Below, one piece after another: positions 49,401 through 59,000 of a stretch of DNA of 64,000 nt. The position numbers and the translations under genes are program-made. The notes beneath the pieces were generated by a model, which worked only from the letters and a program-made list of their open reading frames with translations, had not been told where the DNA came from and ran no database searches. How positions within the stretch are numbered: the stretch's first letter is position 1; every line of letters starts with the position of its first letter. Source of the DNA: Hetaerina americana (Eukaryota; Arthropoda; Insecta; Odonata; Calopterygidae); NCBI GenBank assembly GCA_022747635.1, contig JAKTNV010000001.1:27073990-27137989 (forward strand), in the 5' to 3' direction.

Positions 49401-52355
49401 CAGTATATTATTATTTACTATATATGTCTCCTTTTTGAAAGATAATTTTAGTGGATGACGTTCAACATATCAAACGACTATAAGCATGTAATCAAAATTA
49501 AAATTGGGGGCTGCTTGATATCAAAGCGTTCAACTCACAGTAAAACTTGAGAAATAAATTGCTACTGGGCTTTTAAGATGGAGTTTAAGAGAGGCAGTGC
49601 TTTGTTTAACTATTTCAATGTTTAATTTGCTGTCATTCTAAAAAATTACTACAGGAATATTAAGTTTATAACATGCCATTTTTCAGACTCCACACAGGTT
49701 TTTATGATTTCAGCTCTTGGTACATTTGAACTGCCATATACATTAAATGTGTACTGTTATTACTGTCACCTTATCTAAATTAAATGCCTTAAAAAAACAT
49801 GTTTCATCTTCAGGTGTCTAATTCACATAGAATATTGTGTAAGGGGAAATAAATTCATTTTATTACCCTTCAATGGGGCTCACTATATCAGAAAAAAGTC
49901 ACTGAGCAGAACCATTCATATGATTTTAAGATAAATTTCCCAGGCAAGGGTGTGAAAAATGAAAACCACCCCTAAGAATCTTGAAAAGACAGCAATTGAC
50001 CTAATATTTGGCAAACTGGCTGGAATGGAAGTAGGATTTCATGATGAAAAAGGTGATATGTACATGCAAAATCCTTACCAGAAAAAAGCACAGATGACCT
50101 TGGGGCTGATGAAATATAAGCACGGTCCGCATATCCTCCTTTATTCTTGAATTTACTTTCACTGACATTACTAGAGAGCAGTACATGTTCAAATTGTTTT
50201 GCATTTCATTATTTAATGGAATTACTATAAAATAATTTATTATAATTTTCAACTGAATCAAGGGTCAAAAATATTAAAGGAAAACTTAAAAAAAAGTTTA
50301 ACTTTACTCTTTCTATTTAACCTTACTATGGACACCAAATATTTTCATACACCAGAAGTTAAACTGGTATAGCCCCTTGAGCGTATTGTTACTCAAACAA
50401 CCTTAATACTGGGAGATGATGATTGCATGTCTTTTATACGTTGTAGTAGATAAAGCATTAAATTACCAATTTGCACCTTTAAACTCATGAGTGTTTAAAA
50501 TAAAATTCTTTGGTAAATCATGATAATTTAGGGTCAAGTTCTCAATATATAATTTCATGTGAGGTAATTATTAAATTCAAGGAATGGCATAAATGCAAGG
50601 CTTTTATTCCCCTAATCAACTGATGCCGTGCATGATATCAATGCAGATATAGGAGACCAGGAATATACTAAAATTTCACACTGGTGAAGGGCAATAACTC
50701 ACCAAAACAATTATTACTTGCATAAGATTTTCTTCTTTGAATAGGCATCACATTAAAAAGCCACTCCTTTAAAATGGCAGATCACATTAAAAACCCTTAG
50801 GTGGAAGGCATTCTTTATCGACATTACTCACATATCCTGGGTCAGGCTAACATTGACATGTAAGTGCGAGAGTAGTTCCTTCCTTGCTGTAGGATGGGGC
50901 TGGAGAGCCATTCTTTCCTTTTGGGCACTACTACCGAGACAAAACCAATGGCAATGCAATGGTGTGGTGAATGACAAACGTAGGCATGCTTAAGAAAATT
51001 AGGTAATGCGCTAACTAGGCTTCAAAAAATTATTCTTAGGATAAAAGAATATTGTCTTTTCACCATTAAAAATATTTGGTGACTAATGAATTTAATTGAT
51101 TAAATAGGAATGATTTCTGAAGATATTTCAACAGATGTTTGGTTTTATAACATTAATAAAAAGAATATATTCATCTGAAAATACAAGGAGCCCACTTGGT
51201 AAATTTGATTTCGTCTTGATGGAATGCTCAAACATTAAAGAAATATTAAGGTATTGAATTTTGATTCCAATGTATGCACTATATTTTTAAATATATGGAT
51301 CAATTGAATAGCCAGGATGTTTTATTTCAATAAATTCAAAAGAAGGTTCTCTGATGCCAAATAATTGAACTACTTCCTGACACTAATGTAATGAACTGGA
51401 GATAAATTATATTCTAACCAAGAATCCTAAAATGCATATTTTAGCGCAATATTATTTCTATACAATAAATAACAGCAGTATTTATACATAAAAGAAAGCC
51501 GCAAAAGACGTTGAAATATAAGCAATTTACAGCAAAAATGTTTGCATCATAACATGTGCATTTCTCCATGTAATTGTATCTAATAGCGAAGGCTAATCAT
51601 CGAGGATCGTATAGTAATAGCCGGAAAGTATACCGCATATATATGGCTGCATACAATAGTGTATATTTCAATTAGTTCATCTGTGGTAGCAATAGCAGTG
51701 AAGTAAAAAATAAAATTGGGTACAAGGAAAGGGAAAAGACGTAAACTAGGTTTGCTGAAACTTATGGTTGTGAAAGTTCATTCTAGCGTTTATCAGCTGT
51801 AATAAATCGACAATAAAAAGCAGTTCGATCACCAAAAGCGGCTCTCATTCAACGAATGAAAGAGTATGAGGGCATAAATGTACTGCTTCAGATAATAAAA
51901 AAAAAGCTGAAAGCAATGCCATAGGTGTAGCATTAATTTAATCAGTGCATAATGTGCAATGCCAAATAACTGCTAAGTGCACAAGAATATGAAATTCTAA
52001 CATACATCCGATCTTCCACCAGCGGCCAGTCATACTGATGGTCAGATGTTCGAAGCAACGGGTACTCCTCGTACATATTTTGCCATGCCATAATTATTTA
52101 TTCTACTTCATCAGTACAATAAGATACACAAAGTAAAAATAATATTTTCAGGTAGAGGTAAAAAGCAATCCTGTAAAATCAATTAATACTGCAACAAAAT
52201 GAATAAAAATAATATTTATTTGTACAAGTATGTATCAAAAAAGCAAATAAAATTTACACTGCAGGGATAACGCAGGCGGAAGCACAAACCAAACAACTGT
52301 CTACAACTTACATTTTATCCTCTTCCAGAAAGTAATCATCCTCATAATCAAGCAT
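28344..52355 (-). CDS. PICK1: PICK1, PDZ and BAR domain scaffold protein
   Basis: PICK1 binds C-terminal tails of receptors, transporters and protein kinase C through its PDZ domain and curves membranes with its BAR/arfaptin domain, acting in vesicle trafficking. Constitutive exons: 39690-39801, 38210-38338, 37289-37580, 35200-35333, 30680-30873, 30153-30525, 28344-28436. Two alternative first exons, 52312-52355 and 52006-52091, both end in phase 2 and give 456 or 470 aa. The PDZ domain starts GSVKLNKDGSNMIGISIGGG. The BAR domain includes KHRLVEGMSSATADALGLSR, AIPDTRLTIRKYADAKFEYL, SYCLKVKEMDDEES and RLILRCRQEARARFARLRGD. An acidic tail (EEEEEVEEEGD) precedes the last exon, ending LLGQLDD. 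Mammalian PICK1 is about 415 aa. Every join is in frame. A possible cassette exon sits at 44049-44384. The promoter region is shared with the divergent gene at 52988. Confidence 0.95.
28437..30152 (-). other. PICK1 last intron, nothing recognised
   Basis: A+T-rich. No repeat element or exon recognised. Confidence 0.5.
30153..30525 (-). CDS. PICK1: PICK1 exon 7, BAR domain end and acidic tail
   Basis: Acceptor aaatttattag, donor GTAAAT. Encodes LILRCRQEARARFARLRGDV, LVKLELLDSKRAQDSVLQLG, then an insect-type variable part (PINRTPLFPVDVDLQRSAFT) and the glutamate-rich tail. Phase 2 in, phase 0 out. Confidence 0.95.
30680..30873 (-). CDS. PICK1: PICK1 exon 6, BAR domain core
   Basis: Acceptor aatattcttttacag, donor GTGTGT. 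Encodes ILSDLGTYLHKAIPDTRLTI, RKYADAKFEYLSYCLKVKEM and a part ending LYRVETGNYEYR. The most conserved PICK1 block. The intron to exon 7 is only 154 bases. Confidence 0.96.
31415..32746 (-). mobile_element. intact mariner element, 1332 bp
   Basis: TA target duplications (31413-31414 and 32747-32748) flank inverted repeats of about 26 bp with one mismatch (CTACCTTGATCAAAAA at each end, then TTCCCGGAAT). Contains one uninterrupted transposase gene on the minus strand. Sits in PICK1 intron 5. A near-identical second copy lies at 54367-55687 in the same orientation. Confidence 0.96.
31468..32541 (-). CDS. mariner transposase, apparently intact (DD34D)
   Basis: Cut-and-paste transposase of the Tc1/mariner superfamily, 357 aa from MDLNLQQRTCIKFCVKNGFS (the frame extends 23 codons upstream but the start matches the family here). 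N-terminal HTH region with WHERFRSGRESIEDDERSGR and a second helix-turn-helix (LTIREIAEDLNIAYGSAQDI), linker AKLVPKDLNFMQK. Catalytic triad: first D in ITGDETWVYEYD, second in WILHHDNAPSH, third in SPDLAPCDFFLF, with 34 residues between second and third. C-terminus GDYFEGDNIDLDE. Length and motifs fit an active mariner (about 345 aa). It overlaps no host exon. Confidence 0.95.
   Translation of the reverse strand: MDLNLQQRTCIKFCVKNGFSGARTLEMLEKCFGNDSLKKTVVYQWHERFRSGRESIEDDERSGRPSTSKVGEKIDKVKEMLVNNRKLTIREIAEDLNIAYGSAQDIVVNDLGFRRVAAKLVPKDLNFMQKRDRVDVAKDMICEAESDPTFIKRIITGDETWVYEYDTQSRHQASEWRSPNEPRPKKPRRFQSKKKAMLTVFMDYNGVVHHEFLPEGQTVNKEYYLGVMRRLREAIRRKRPEMWAENSWILHHDNAPSHSAIIIRNFLTKNATNTIQQPPNSPDLAPCDFFLFNRVKKPLRGTRFSSREEVMEKSQEALMDIPKTEYKKCFEDWIKRWHKCVAVDGDYFEGDNIDLDE
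35200..35333 (-). CDS. PICK1: PICK1 exon 5, BAR domain
   Basis: Acceptor ttggacttgacag, donor GTGAGT. Encodes AFGDTFSAMGVREPQARASE then AFRQFGEHHRQMEKIGLAMV and KEVRP, matching PICK1 AFGDVFSVIGVREPQ. Completes the split codon left by exon 4. Confidence 0.95.
35596..35691. repeat. 96-nt hairpin, 34-bp arms
   Basis: gaataactgatcatagcact... (35596-35629) pairs with ...cgatcagttattc (35658-35691) with about four mismatches and a 28-nt A+T loop. Weaker pairing extends outward to about 35580 and 35715. Could be a foldback/MITE remnant or a pre-miRNA-like hairpin on either strand. It is in PICK1 intron 4. Confidence 0.7.
36116..36422 (+). repeat. SINE family A, full-length copy
   Basis: ggggatcgggatggggtggc head, A-box region, CAGGTTCAAATCCTGG (B box), the shared body (tttctcagttatatcccaat, catccatcgaatgggacgtt, aggctaatgccaacgcc), then gctgtcagtcgcctcaccta and a (CTA)n tail. 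About 305 bases. Best reference copy in the window. Confidence 0.9.
37289..37580 (-). CDS. PICK1: PICK1 exon 4, linker and BAR domain start
   Basis: Acceptor gaatatcatag, donor GTGAGC. Encodes DEVTIQYNKLHPPGNSGTGV, then SLDLALKKAKHRLVEGMSSA, TADALGLSRAILCNDSLLRR and a helix ending HLLHIYK. Matches the PICK1 segment between PDZ and BAR domains. Phase 0 in, phase 1 out. Confidence 0.95.
38210..38338 (-). CDS. PICK1: PICK1 exon 3, PDZ domain end
   Basis: Acceptor ttgaactcaacccacag-type, donor GTGAGA. Exactly 43 codons: VFDDTPAAKEGSLQSGDELV and GVNGQSVKGKTKVEVARMIQ followed by ATK. The GDELVGVNG turn and the alpha-2 helix of the PDZ fold are complete. Confidence 0.95.
39690..39801 (-). CDS. PICK1: PICK1 exon 2, PDZ domain start
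   Basis: Acceptor gatataacag, donor GTGAGA. Encodes GMTVTSGSVKLNKDGSNMIG then ISIGGGAPLCPCLYIVQ. The lysine-aspartate pair and IGISIGGG carboxylate-binding loop typical of the PICK1 PDZ domain are intact. Phase 2 in, phase 0 out. Confidence 0.95.
39802..44048 (-). other. PICK1 intron 1, proximal part
   Basis: Mostly A+T-rich unique sequence. A purine-rich stretch occurs at about 42380-42560. No transposon ends or exons recognised. Confidence 0.5.
44049..44384 (-). CDS. candidate PICK1 cassette exon, acidic 112-codon insert
   Basis: On the minus strand a pyrimidine-rich acceptor (cctcccctgcttactccggcag) precedes 44384 and a consensus donor GTAAGT follows 44049. Length 336 is divisible by three, and both boundaries are phase 2, exactly the phase of the PICK1 exon 1/2 junction. 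So it can be included or skipped without frameshift. It reads (M)PKPSVQMIQSGDEGGGKKG, a glycine/lysine stretch, ALIDIECLGSDIKSRESGDG, then a glutamate-rich part and ends HLLFLSYQDK. No homology recognised. It could also be a chance open frame or an exon of an unseen nested gene. Confidence 0.5.
45895..46590 (-). mobile_element. LINE 5' region relic
   Basis: Read on the minus strand, a G/C-richer leader (caaggcaactgaccccagtg, gcaatgggaaaccacc) runs into GTWNVRKTLR at about 46115, the usual start of the APE endonuclease in RTE/BovB-like LINEs, followed by decayed frames to about 45895. The leader-like sequence makes a chance plus-strand frame at 46365. Confidence 0.55.
47900..48420. other. purine-rich stretch of unknown nature
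   Basis: About 500 bases markedly rich in G and A on the plus strand, unlike its A+T-rich surroundings. No protein similarity or terminal repeats recognised. Possibly a decayed transposon. Confidence 0.3.
48660..48750 (+). mobile_element. PLE 3' terminal fragment (same family as 23090-25645)
   Basis: CTGATGATGATGTGCAGCAT matches the end of the element at 25557, followed by tatggtcatgaaatatt and aatctttatt, ending in ccctca. The second core box reads AAAA instead of GAAA, so any ribozyme would be dead. Confidence 0.8.
49135..49235 (-). repeat. tRNA-like SINE head, minus strand
   Basis: On the minus strand: gctcagtggctcaactggct (A-box-like) and GGATTTCAATCCTGGCC (B-box-like). Resembles a tRNA-derived SINE head. 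Pairing is insufficient for a real tRNA. Confidence 0.5.
49240..52005 (-). other. PICK1 intron 1, distal part
   Basis: A+T-rich, no exon or element recognised. Confidence 0.5.
52006..52091 (-). CDS. PICK1: PICK1 alternative first exon 1b
   Basis: Minus strand ATG at 52091. Reads MAWQNMYEEYPLLRTSDHQY, DWPLVEDR plus AT, then donor GTATGT. Same phase as exon 1a, giving ...VEDRMGMTVTSG. The coding quality and matched phase support an alternative promoter or first exon inside intron 1a. Not proven without transcripts. Confidence 0.6.
52312..52355 (-). CDS. PICK1: PICK1 first exon 1a
   Basis: Minus strand ATG at 52355. Reads MLDYEDDYFLEEDK plus AT, then donor GTAAGT. Joined to 39801 it gives ...EEDKMGMTVTSG, closely parallel to the acidic mammalian PICK1 start (…YDIEEDKLG). 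Likely the ancestral first exon. The start is the first ATG of this short open stretch. Confidence 0.8.
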
Positions 52356-52987
52356 TATTGAATGGTTTAGTCAACTGAGCTTAATGACTTCGTTTACAGA
52401 AAACACTAACGAGGGTAATTCAAATTTCAAAGCCAATGTTTCACTTCCCTCAAAAACTAGAACTCAAAACTCATTACACATAACCGACATACACATATCC
52501 GTAATACGACAATACATACACGTAACAGCATTGCTCCTATCTCAACCAACGATTATTATATTGAAGATATCGATTGTTTCAGGCACATAGTTCGAGGTTT
52601 CGATTCCACTAGGTTTATTAACAAAAGACTGTTATTACCAATATATCTCTACTATTGTGGCTCAAAGATAAGAAAATCCAGTGGTATTTCCATAAGTAGC
52701 GGTTGTTACCGGTTATTCTTATTCGATCGGTACCACCACAGCAACCATTGGCAGTTGCACTTCGATTCGATTCAATCTAGTCCATGTGTTTCCGATGAAG
52801 TCGGCGGCTAAGTTCACCCGATTAAGATTTGATATCTTTCACCTGGCTGTGCTACAGTGGAAAGATTCTGTCAACATAATCCTGAAATCTGAAAATTAGA
52901 ATAACTATTTTATGAACGACATTTAAAATTGGACCCTTGCTTATTTCGCCTACCAGACATTGCAGATTTTTAAGTAATTAATTTGAA
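52356..52987. promoter_or_regulatory. divergent promoter region between PICK1 and the REXO5-like gene
   Basis: 632 bases separate the PICK1 exon 1a start codon (minus) from the ATG of the plus-strand gene. Slightly more G+C-rich around 52690-52820 (cggttgttaccggttattct, gaagtcggcggctaagttca). No TATA box recognised. A bidirectional promoter is inferred from the head-to-head layout. Confidence 0.5.
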
Positions 52988-53011
52988 ATGAGCGAAGAAA
53001 TGAAAAGAAAA
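52988..53011 (+). CDS. REXO5-like exon 1
   Basis: ATG at 52988, MSEEMKRK, donor GTAATT. Short first coding exon, chosen because it joins exon 2 in frame and has a start codon. The least certain exon of this gene. Confidence 0.55.
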
Positions 53012-56000
53012 GTAATTATTGAATTATTTCGAATTTTGATACTATACCGTGTAGCTGAGTAACATACACAATTCATATTTTATCATAAGAATTGATCAAA
53101 TCTCTTCTTCTAATATGTCTAACTATTTGGCTTGACAGTTGCATAGAATCGAAAAAAAGAAAAAGAAAATAGCTGCATTCTTAGAAATGGCCAAATTAAA
53201 TGAAGATGACAGAAAGGTATTAATTTACTATATTTTTATTTTTGGAAGTATTGCAGTGTGTACTTAAAAAAGTTATTTGAGGTATATAGACAACAACATT
53301 GTAAAAATAATTGATTAAATGTGTTTGTACTCTTATTTTGCACTTTTTAACAATATTGAAATAATACTGGAACACGATTTCAGGCCAAAGTGAAGAAATC
53401 AAAAGAAGATAAAACAGACTCTGCCGAATTCGAGCAGGATATTCATGCACCTAAGAGGGCCAAAACAGAAGATTGTTTGGTGAGTTCATCATTTTGAGTG
53501 GTGTAGCTTTTCTTTAAAACGCAGGTACCTGCTTATGGTAGACTTAATGCTATTATCACATTGTGAGGATTACATTTTATATGTTAAAAAGTGTTATGAC
53601 GGTATTAACTGTTGTTAACCTAGTAATTAATTTTAATTTACTCAGGTCATTTCAGTTTACACATTATTAAATGCATAAATTATGTATAGGACTGGCGAAT
53701 GAAAAATAAACAACTTTTATTCCAATGCTAACTTCTTCATGCATAAGAAGTAGTCATAACAGTGTTGTCAACCTCCTCGGGATACGCGGAACTAAATGGT
53801 AACTAAGAACTATCGTGCTAATGAAAACAGTTTCCGTATTTAGGCAAGAGGCAATCGTAGTCAGTGTCTTTGCTCAAGAAGTTTGCACAAATTTACTATC
53901 CTTGATATCACACAGTAGTCCCTTTAGCCGCAATAGCTAATTTACATCCTCTTTCATTGCCATAAACTCCACCTCAACTGTAGATAGCACTTTTGTTAAC
54001 ATTTAATGTATGCCTCCACTAAAATTATCCCAAAATCATTTGCAGATTCCCTTTTATTAAGATAATTTCCCCAATCCGCTGTAGTCACTGATCACTCCAA
54101 ACCCATCCTTACCCTAGTGATATGTGGAAGGTTATATCAAGCATTTCAGTGTATGTTTCACATTCTGCCTATTCTCCTTTTTTGGTTTCGAGATATAGTG
54201 AGTCGGTGGCATGGGAAAGGTATATGTATCTGGGTTAGCATTGGCAGTCAAATTCTCAAGACTACAATATGCCTCTCTGTGTACCCTTTCAATAAAACTT
54301 TCTCTCACATGGTCTACCACTTCATTGCATACTACATTTTGTCAATTTGCTGACAATGCCATTATACTACCTTGATCAAAAATTTCCCGGAATTTATTCA
54401 GAAAATTAAAAATACAAGTTTATTCATCTAAATCTATATTGTCCCCTTCAAAGTAATCCCCATCGACTGCAACACACTTATGCCAGCGCTTGATCCAATC
54501 CTCGAAACATTTTTTATATTCGGTTTTCGGTATGTCCATCAGTGCTTCCTGCGATTTTTCCATTACTTCCTCTCGGCTGCTAAAACGCGTTCCCCGTAAT
54601 GGTTTTTTAACTCGATTGAACAGAAAGAAGTCACAGGGAGCCAAATCAGGTGAATTCGGTGGCTGTTGGATGGTATTTGTTGCATTTTTCGTCAAAAAAT
54701 TACGAATAATGATAGCACTGTGTGACGGTGGTGCAAAATCCACGAGTTTTCTGCCCACATTTCTGGTCTCTTTCGGCGAATTGCTTCACGCAAACGTCTC
54801 ATAACGCCCAAATAATACTCTTTGTTTACTGTCTGGCCTTCTGGCAAAAATTCATGATGCACTACACCGTTGTAATCCATGAAAACCGTCAGCATTGCCT
54901 TCTTTTTTGACTGAAAACGACGTGGTTTTTTTGGTCTCGGCTCATTTGGTGAACGCCATTCACTTGCCTGATGTCTGGATTGCGTGTCGTACTCATAAAC
55001 CCACATCTCGTCTCCAGTAATGATCCTTTTGATGAATGTGGGATCGGATTCAGCCTCGCAAATCATGTCTTTTGCGACGTCAACACGGTCTCTTTTTTGC
55101 ATGAAATTGAGGTCTTTTGGCACCAACTTTGCTGCTACACGACGGAAACCCAAATCATTAACCACAATGTCTTGGGCGGATCCATAGGCAATGTTCAAGT
55201 CCTCCGCTATTTCTCTGATGGTTAATTTGCGGTTATTGACCAACATTTCTTTTACTTTATCAATTTTTTCACCGACTTTCGATGTCGATGGTCTGCCACT
55301 GCATTCATCATCTTCGATTGACTCACGACCACTTCTGAACCGCTCGTGCCACTGGTAAACGACCGTTTTTTTAGAGAATCGTTGCCGAAACACTTTTCCA
55401 ACATTTCCAACGTCCGTGCGCCACTAAATCCGTTTTTTACGCAAAATTTAATACAAGTTCGTTGTTGCAAATTTAAATCCATTTCTGCAATTGTAAAAAA
55501 TCGCCAACACACACAGAGATAGATGTACTCTTGGCTACGTAACTTTTGCAAATGTCAAGTTATGACACTAAGATTTAAAGGGAATATCAACAACAGATGT
55601 ACCAATTTAACAAAAAAAACAGAACTCAAATCGGAACGATGGGAGCGGCACACGGTGGTTATTCCGGGAACTTTTTGATCAAGGTAGTATGTAGGGAAAT
55701 ATCCTGTCATAAAAATAGAGTATCATTACCTAATGTCCTAAATGCAATTCAAATGTGGTGTGAGACATGGGAACAATCTGAGCACTAATCAGAGATACTA
55801 TTTGAAGAATTAGGATTGGAGCAGTACTTTGAAAGGTTATTTTGCAGTGGCTCCCATCCTAATTCTTCCAATAGTGCAGGGACATTGCTACTTTGTTCTT
55901 AACAACTCTTCACAAACCTAGCTGCACTTTTGTTGCACCTGATATAGTTCCAAAATTAAGCTCACTTCATGAGGATCCCATACACCTGCAGCACACTCAA

Positions 56001-59000
56001 GGTAGGGCCTGACTAACGTGAAATAACAAATATCCTAGACCCTTTCATTACAATTCCCTAGTATTCTTTTTATGAATCCTAACTTTTATTAGCTATTCTG
56101 CAAACTCACAAATGTGTTTTCCCCAGGACATATCCTTAGTTATTGTTACACCTAAGTAAATTACCGATTTACGTGTATTTTGTTGGCTCCTCTTATGGTG
56201 TAAGTGTTTTCGAGTTAAATACTTCTCCTCGAAAAATGTGTCGAAGCACATTTATTCAAAAATTTAATTCTAGCTCCTGTATTCAGCACCACTATTTGAT
56301 TTGATTTAGGGCATTAGCTAATGATACTCTATCTTCATGGCTAGATAAATCCCTGTATTTCACAGCATTGTCAAAAAATACAACAAGTTTACTGGAAACC
56401 TGAGACCTGATGTCATTAATGTATAAAAGGAAAAATAGTGGACTGAAAACACTTCCTTGTGGGACACCCGATAATATATGTTTCCTTTTAGTCAAATTCC
56501 AGGAACCTTGCTGAAACCTGTGCCACCAAGCATACTTTATACCCCTTTACTCCCATTGGATCTTCAAAATCCATTTGCTCCCAATTAAATTTTTATCCTA
56601 TGGTCTTATGATGGTCCTCAATCGGATCTCCGGTTAGGGACTACTGGGAGGGGAACATCAGTCAAGGTCAATCAATCAAACAGAATAGGCATTTGGAATT
56701 AGAAAATGCAAAGATTGAGATGGATAGGCTGGGGATAGACATCCTGGCATTGAACAAAATTAAGTGGGCAGGGGCGAACGACTTCTGGAGCGGCAGCTAC
56801 TGGGTGATATGCTTGGGAGAAGACGAGAATATTGCAGGAGTAGACATAATACTCACGAAGAAATGGGCAAGGAAAATAATATCATGCTGGCAATATAATG
56901 AAAGGATATGGATGATAAAGTTATAGGCAGAACCTACTGATACAGTGATAGTACAGGTGTATGTATATGCCGACATCCAGCCATTCAGATGAGGAAACAG
57001 AGGAAGTATACGAACAACTGGAAGAGGTTCTAGGATCTAGGCACTGATGGTCGATGGAAAGAAGTGAAGAATATAAATACCAAATCTCCAGATGAGCTCC
57101 TTGTGAGTAAGGTGGAATTATCTAAGATGCTATGGATAACAGCCCAAATAAGAGGTCTCGTAGATGAAAGAAGAAAATATAAGAATCCTAGAAATGAGAG
57201 TAAAGAAGACCTCTATAAACAGTTGCGGAACCAGGTCATAAGAGAGTGCAAGAAAGCAAAGGAAGAATGGATAGAAAGTTGTTGCGAGGAAATTAATGGC
57301 AATGTGAAAAAGCAAAATAGCAAGATGGCTTATAAACTAGTGAAGAGGTGATTCAGGTAAAGAAAAACAACAAGGCACCAGGAGTTGGCAAAATAAACGA
57401 AGAAATAATCAAGGAACTCATAGTCATAGCGAAATATGCCCTCTAAGGAATAATCAAAGATATCTATGACAGCGGAAAGAGATTAGAAGTCTTTGAGAAA
57501 AGTGTAATGATTGCAGTACCGAAGAAACTGCAAATAGATAAATGCAAAGAACACAGAACATTGAGCCTGGTGACTCAAGCGTCAAAAATCCTTGCTTGGA
57601 TAATTAACCGAAGAACTGAAGGAAGGATAGAAGGAAACCTCTCAGAAAACCAATTCGTATTCAGGAAAAACTGAGAGCAAGAAAGGCAATTCTTAGCTTG
57701 AAAATTCTAGCCAAAAAATGAGACACTAAAATAAGCCATTATATGTGGCATTTGTGGACTCTTAGAATTCGACAATGTCAAATGGAACAAGATATTCAAG
57801 ATACTAGAAGCACTTGGATTGGACCTCAATGACAGAAGAATTATCCATAGCCTCTACAAGAATCAGGTTATAACAATGCAAACAAAAAATGAAGGAAAAA
57901 AGTAGCCAAAATAAACAATGGAGTGTGACAAAGATGCAACGTCTTGCCAGCAATATTCAACGTATACCTGGAAGAGTTAATAAAAGAAATGCAAGAATTG
58001 GGTATGGAAGAAGTCAAGGTAAATAGAGAAGAAATCAGCATGCTGCGGTTTGCAGATGACATCACGATAGTGACGAAAATACAAGAGGACTTGCAAGAAA
58101 CTCTAAGTGATATTAACCAAATACTGGGGGAATATAATATGAATATCAACAAGAAGAAAACAAAAATCCTTTTGTGTGGAAGAGAGAAGCTGAATGCAGA
58201 TATCACAATTCGAGGGGTGAAACTAGAGCTAGTGGAATCCTTCATTTATGTGGTCACCTGCATAACATGGGATGGAAGAAGTTCAACTGACATCAAGCGA
58301 AGAATTGCCCAAGCTAGGAATGCATTCATGAAGAAGAGGTCATCTGTCAAGATCTTCGGGATGAGTTTAGAGCAGATCTTTCGCATCACCAAATTTTCAG
58401 TGATAATGGTATTCACTGTTATTTTATCAATGCCTATATGATCTGCGATCATGCGCCCACTTAACTGATGTTCTGAATGCAGTACTTAAGGCATATATCA
58501 GGAAGAAATTGTTACCGATACTGTTTATAAAAACCTTGTGCCGGAATGGCTGGGTTCAAAGCCTTACTTTACCAGAATGGCTGGGTTCAAAGCCTTTTAA
58601 ATGTTAAAATATTGAAAGAGTTAGTGAAGCAATAAATATGAAGTGGAAATTGAACACTCCAGTGAAAATTGTGTGTATTAAATTATTGCAGTACTGTCAA
58701 AAGTGCTATCATGCTCATCTCCTAACCCTGAAAACCAATATTTTGACCAACTACTGTTCTGGTTAATTCTTGACATCCAGCACACATGCTCATATGAAAG
58801 TAGCTAAATGCATATGCTATATTTTTAAAATGGAAATGTTAGAATTTTGAAAGATAGGAAGTTATGAAATGAATGTGTATAATAGAGGGTCAAGTTCCAT
58901 AAAAGTGCTGCTTTGGAGAGAATCCTGCAATACAATGAAGCAATCTCCCTAGTCAAGGTAGCAACAAAACTACGTACACCATATTGTGGTGGTTTAATGT

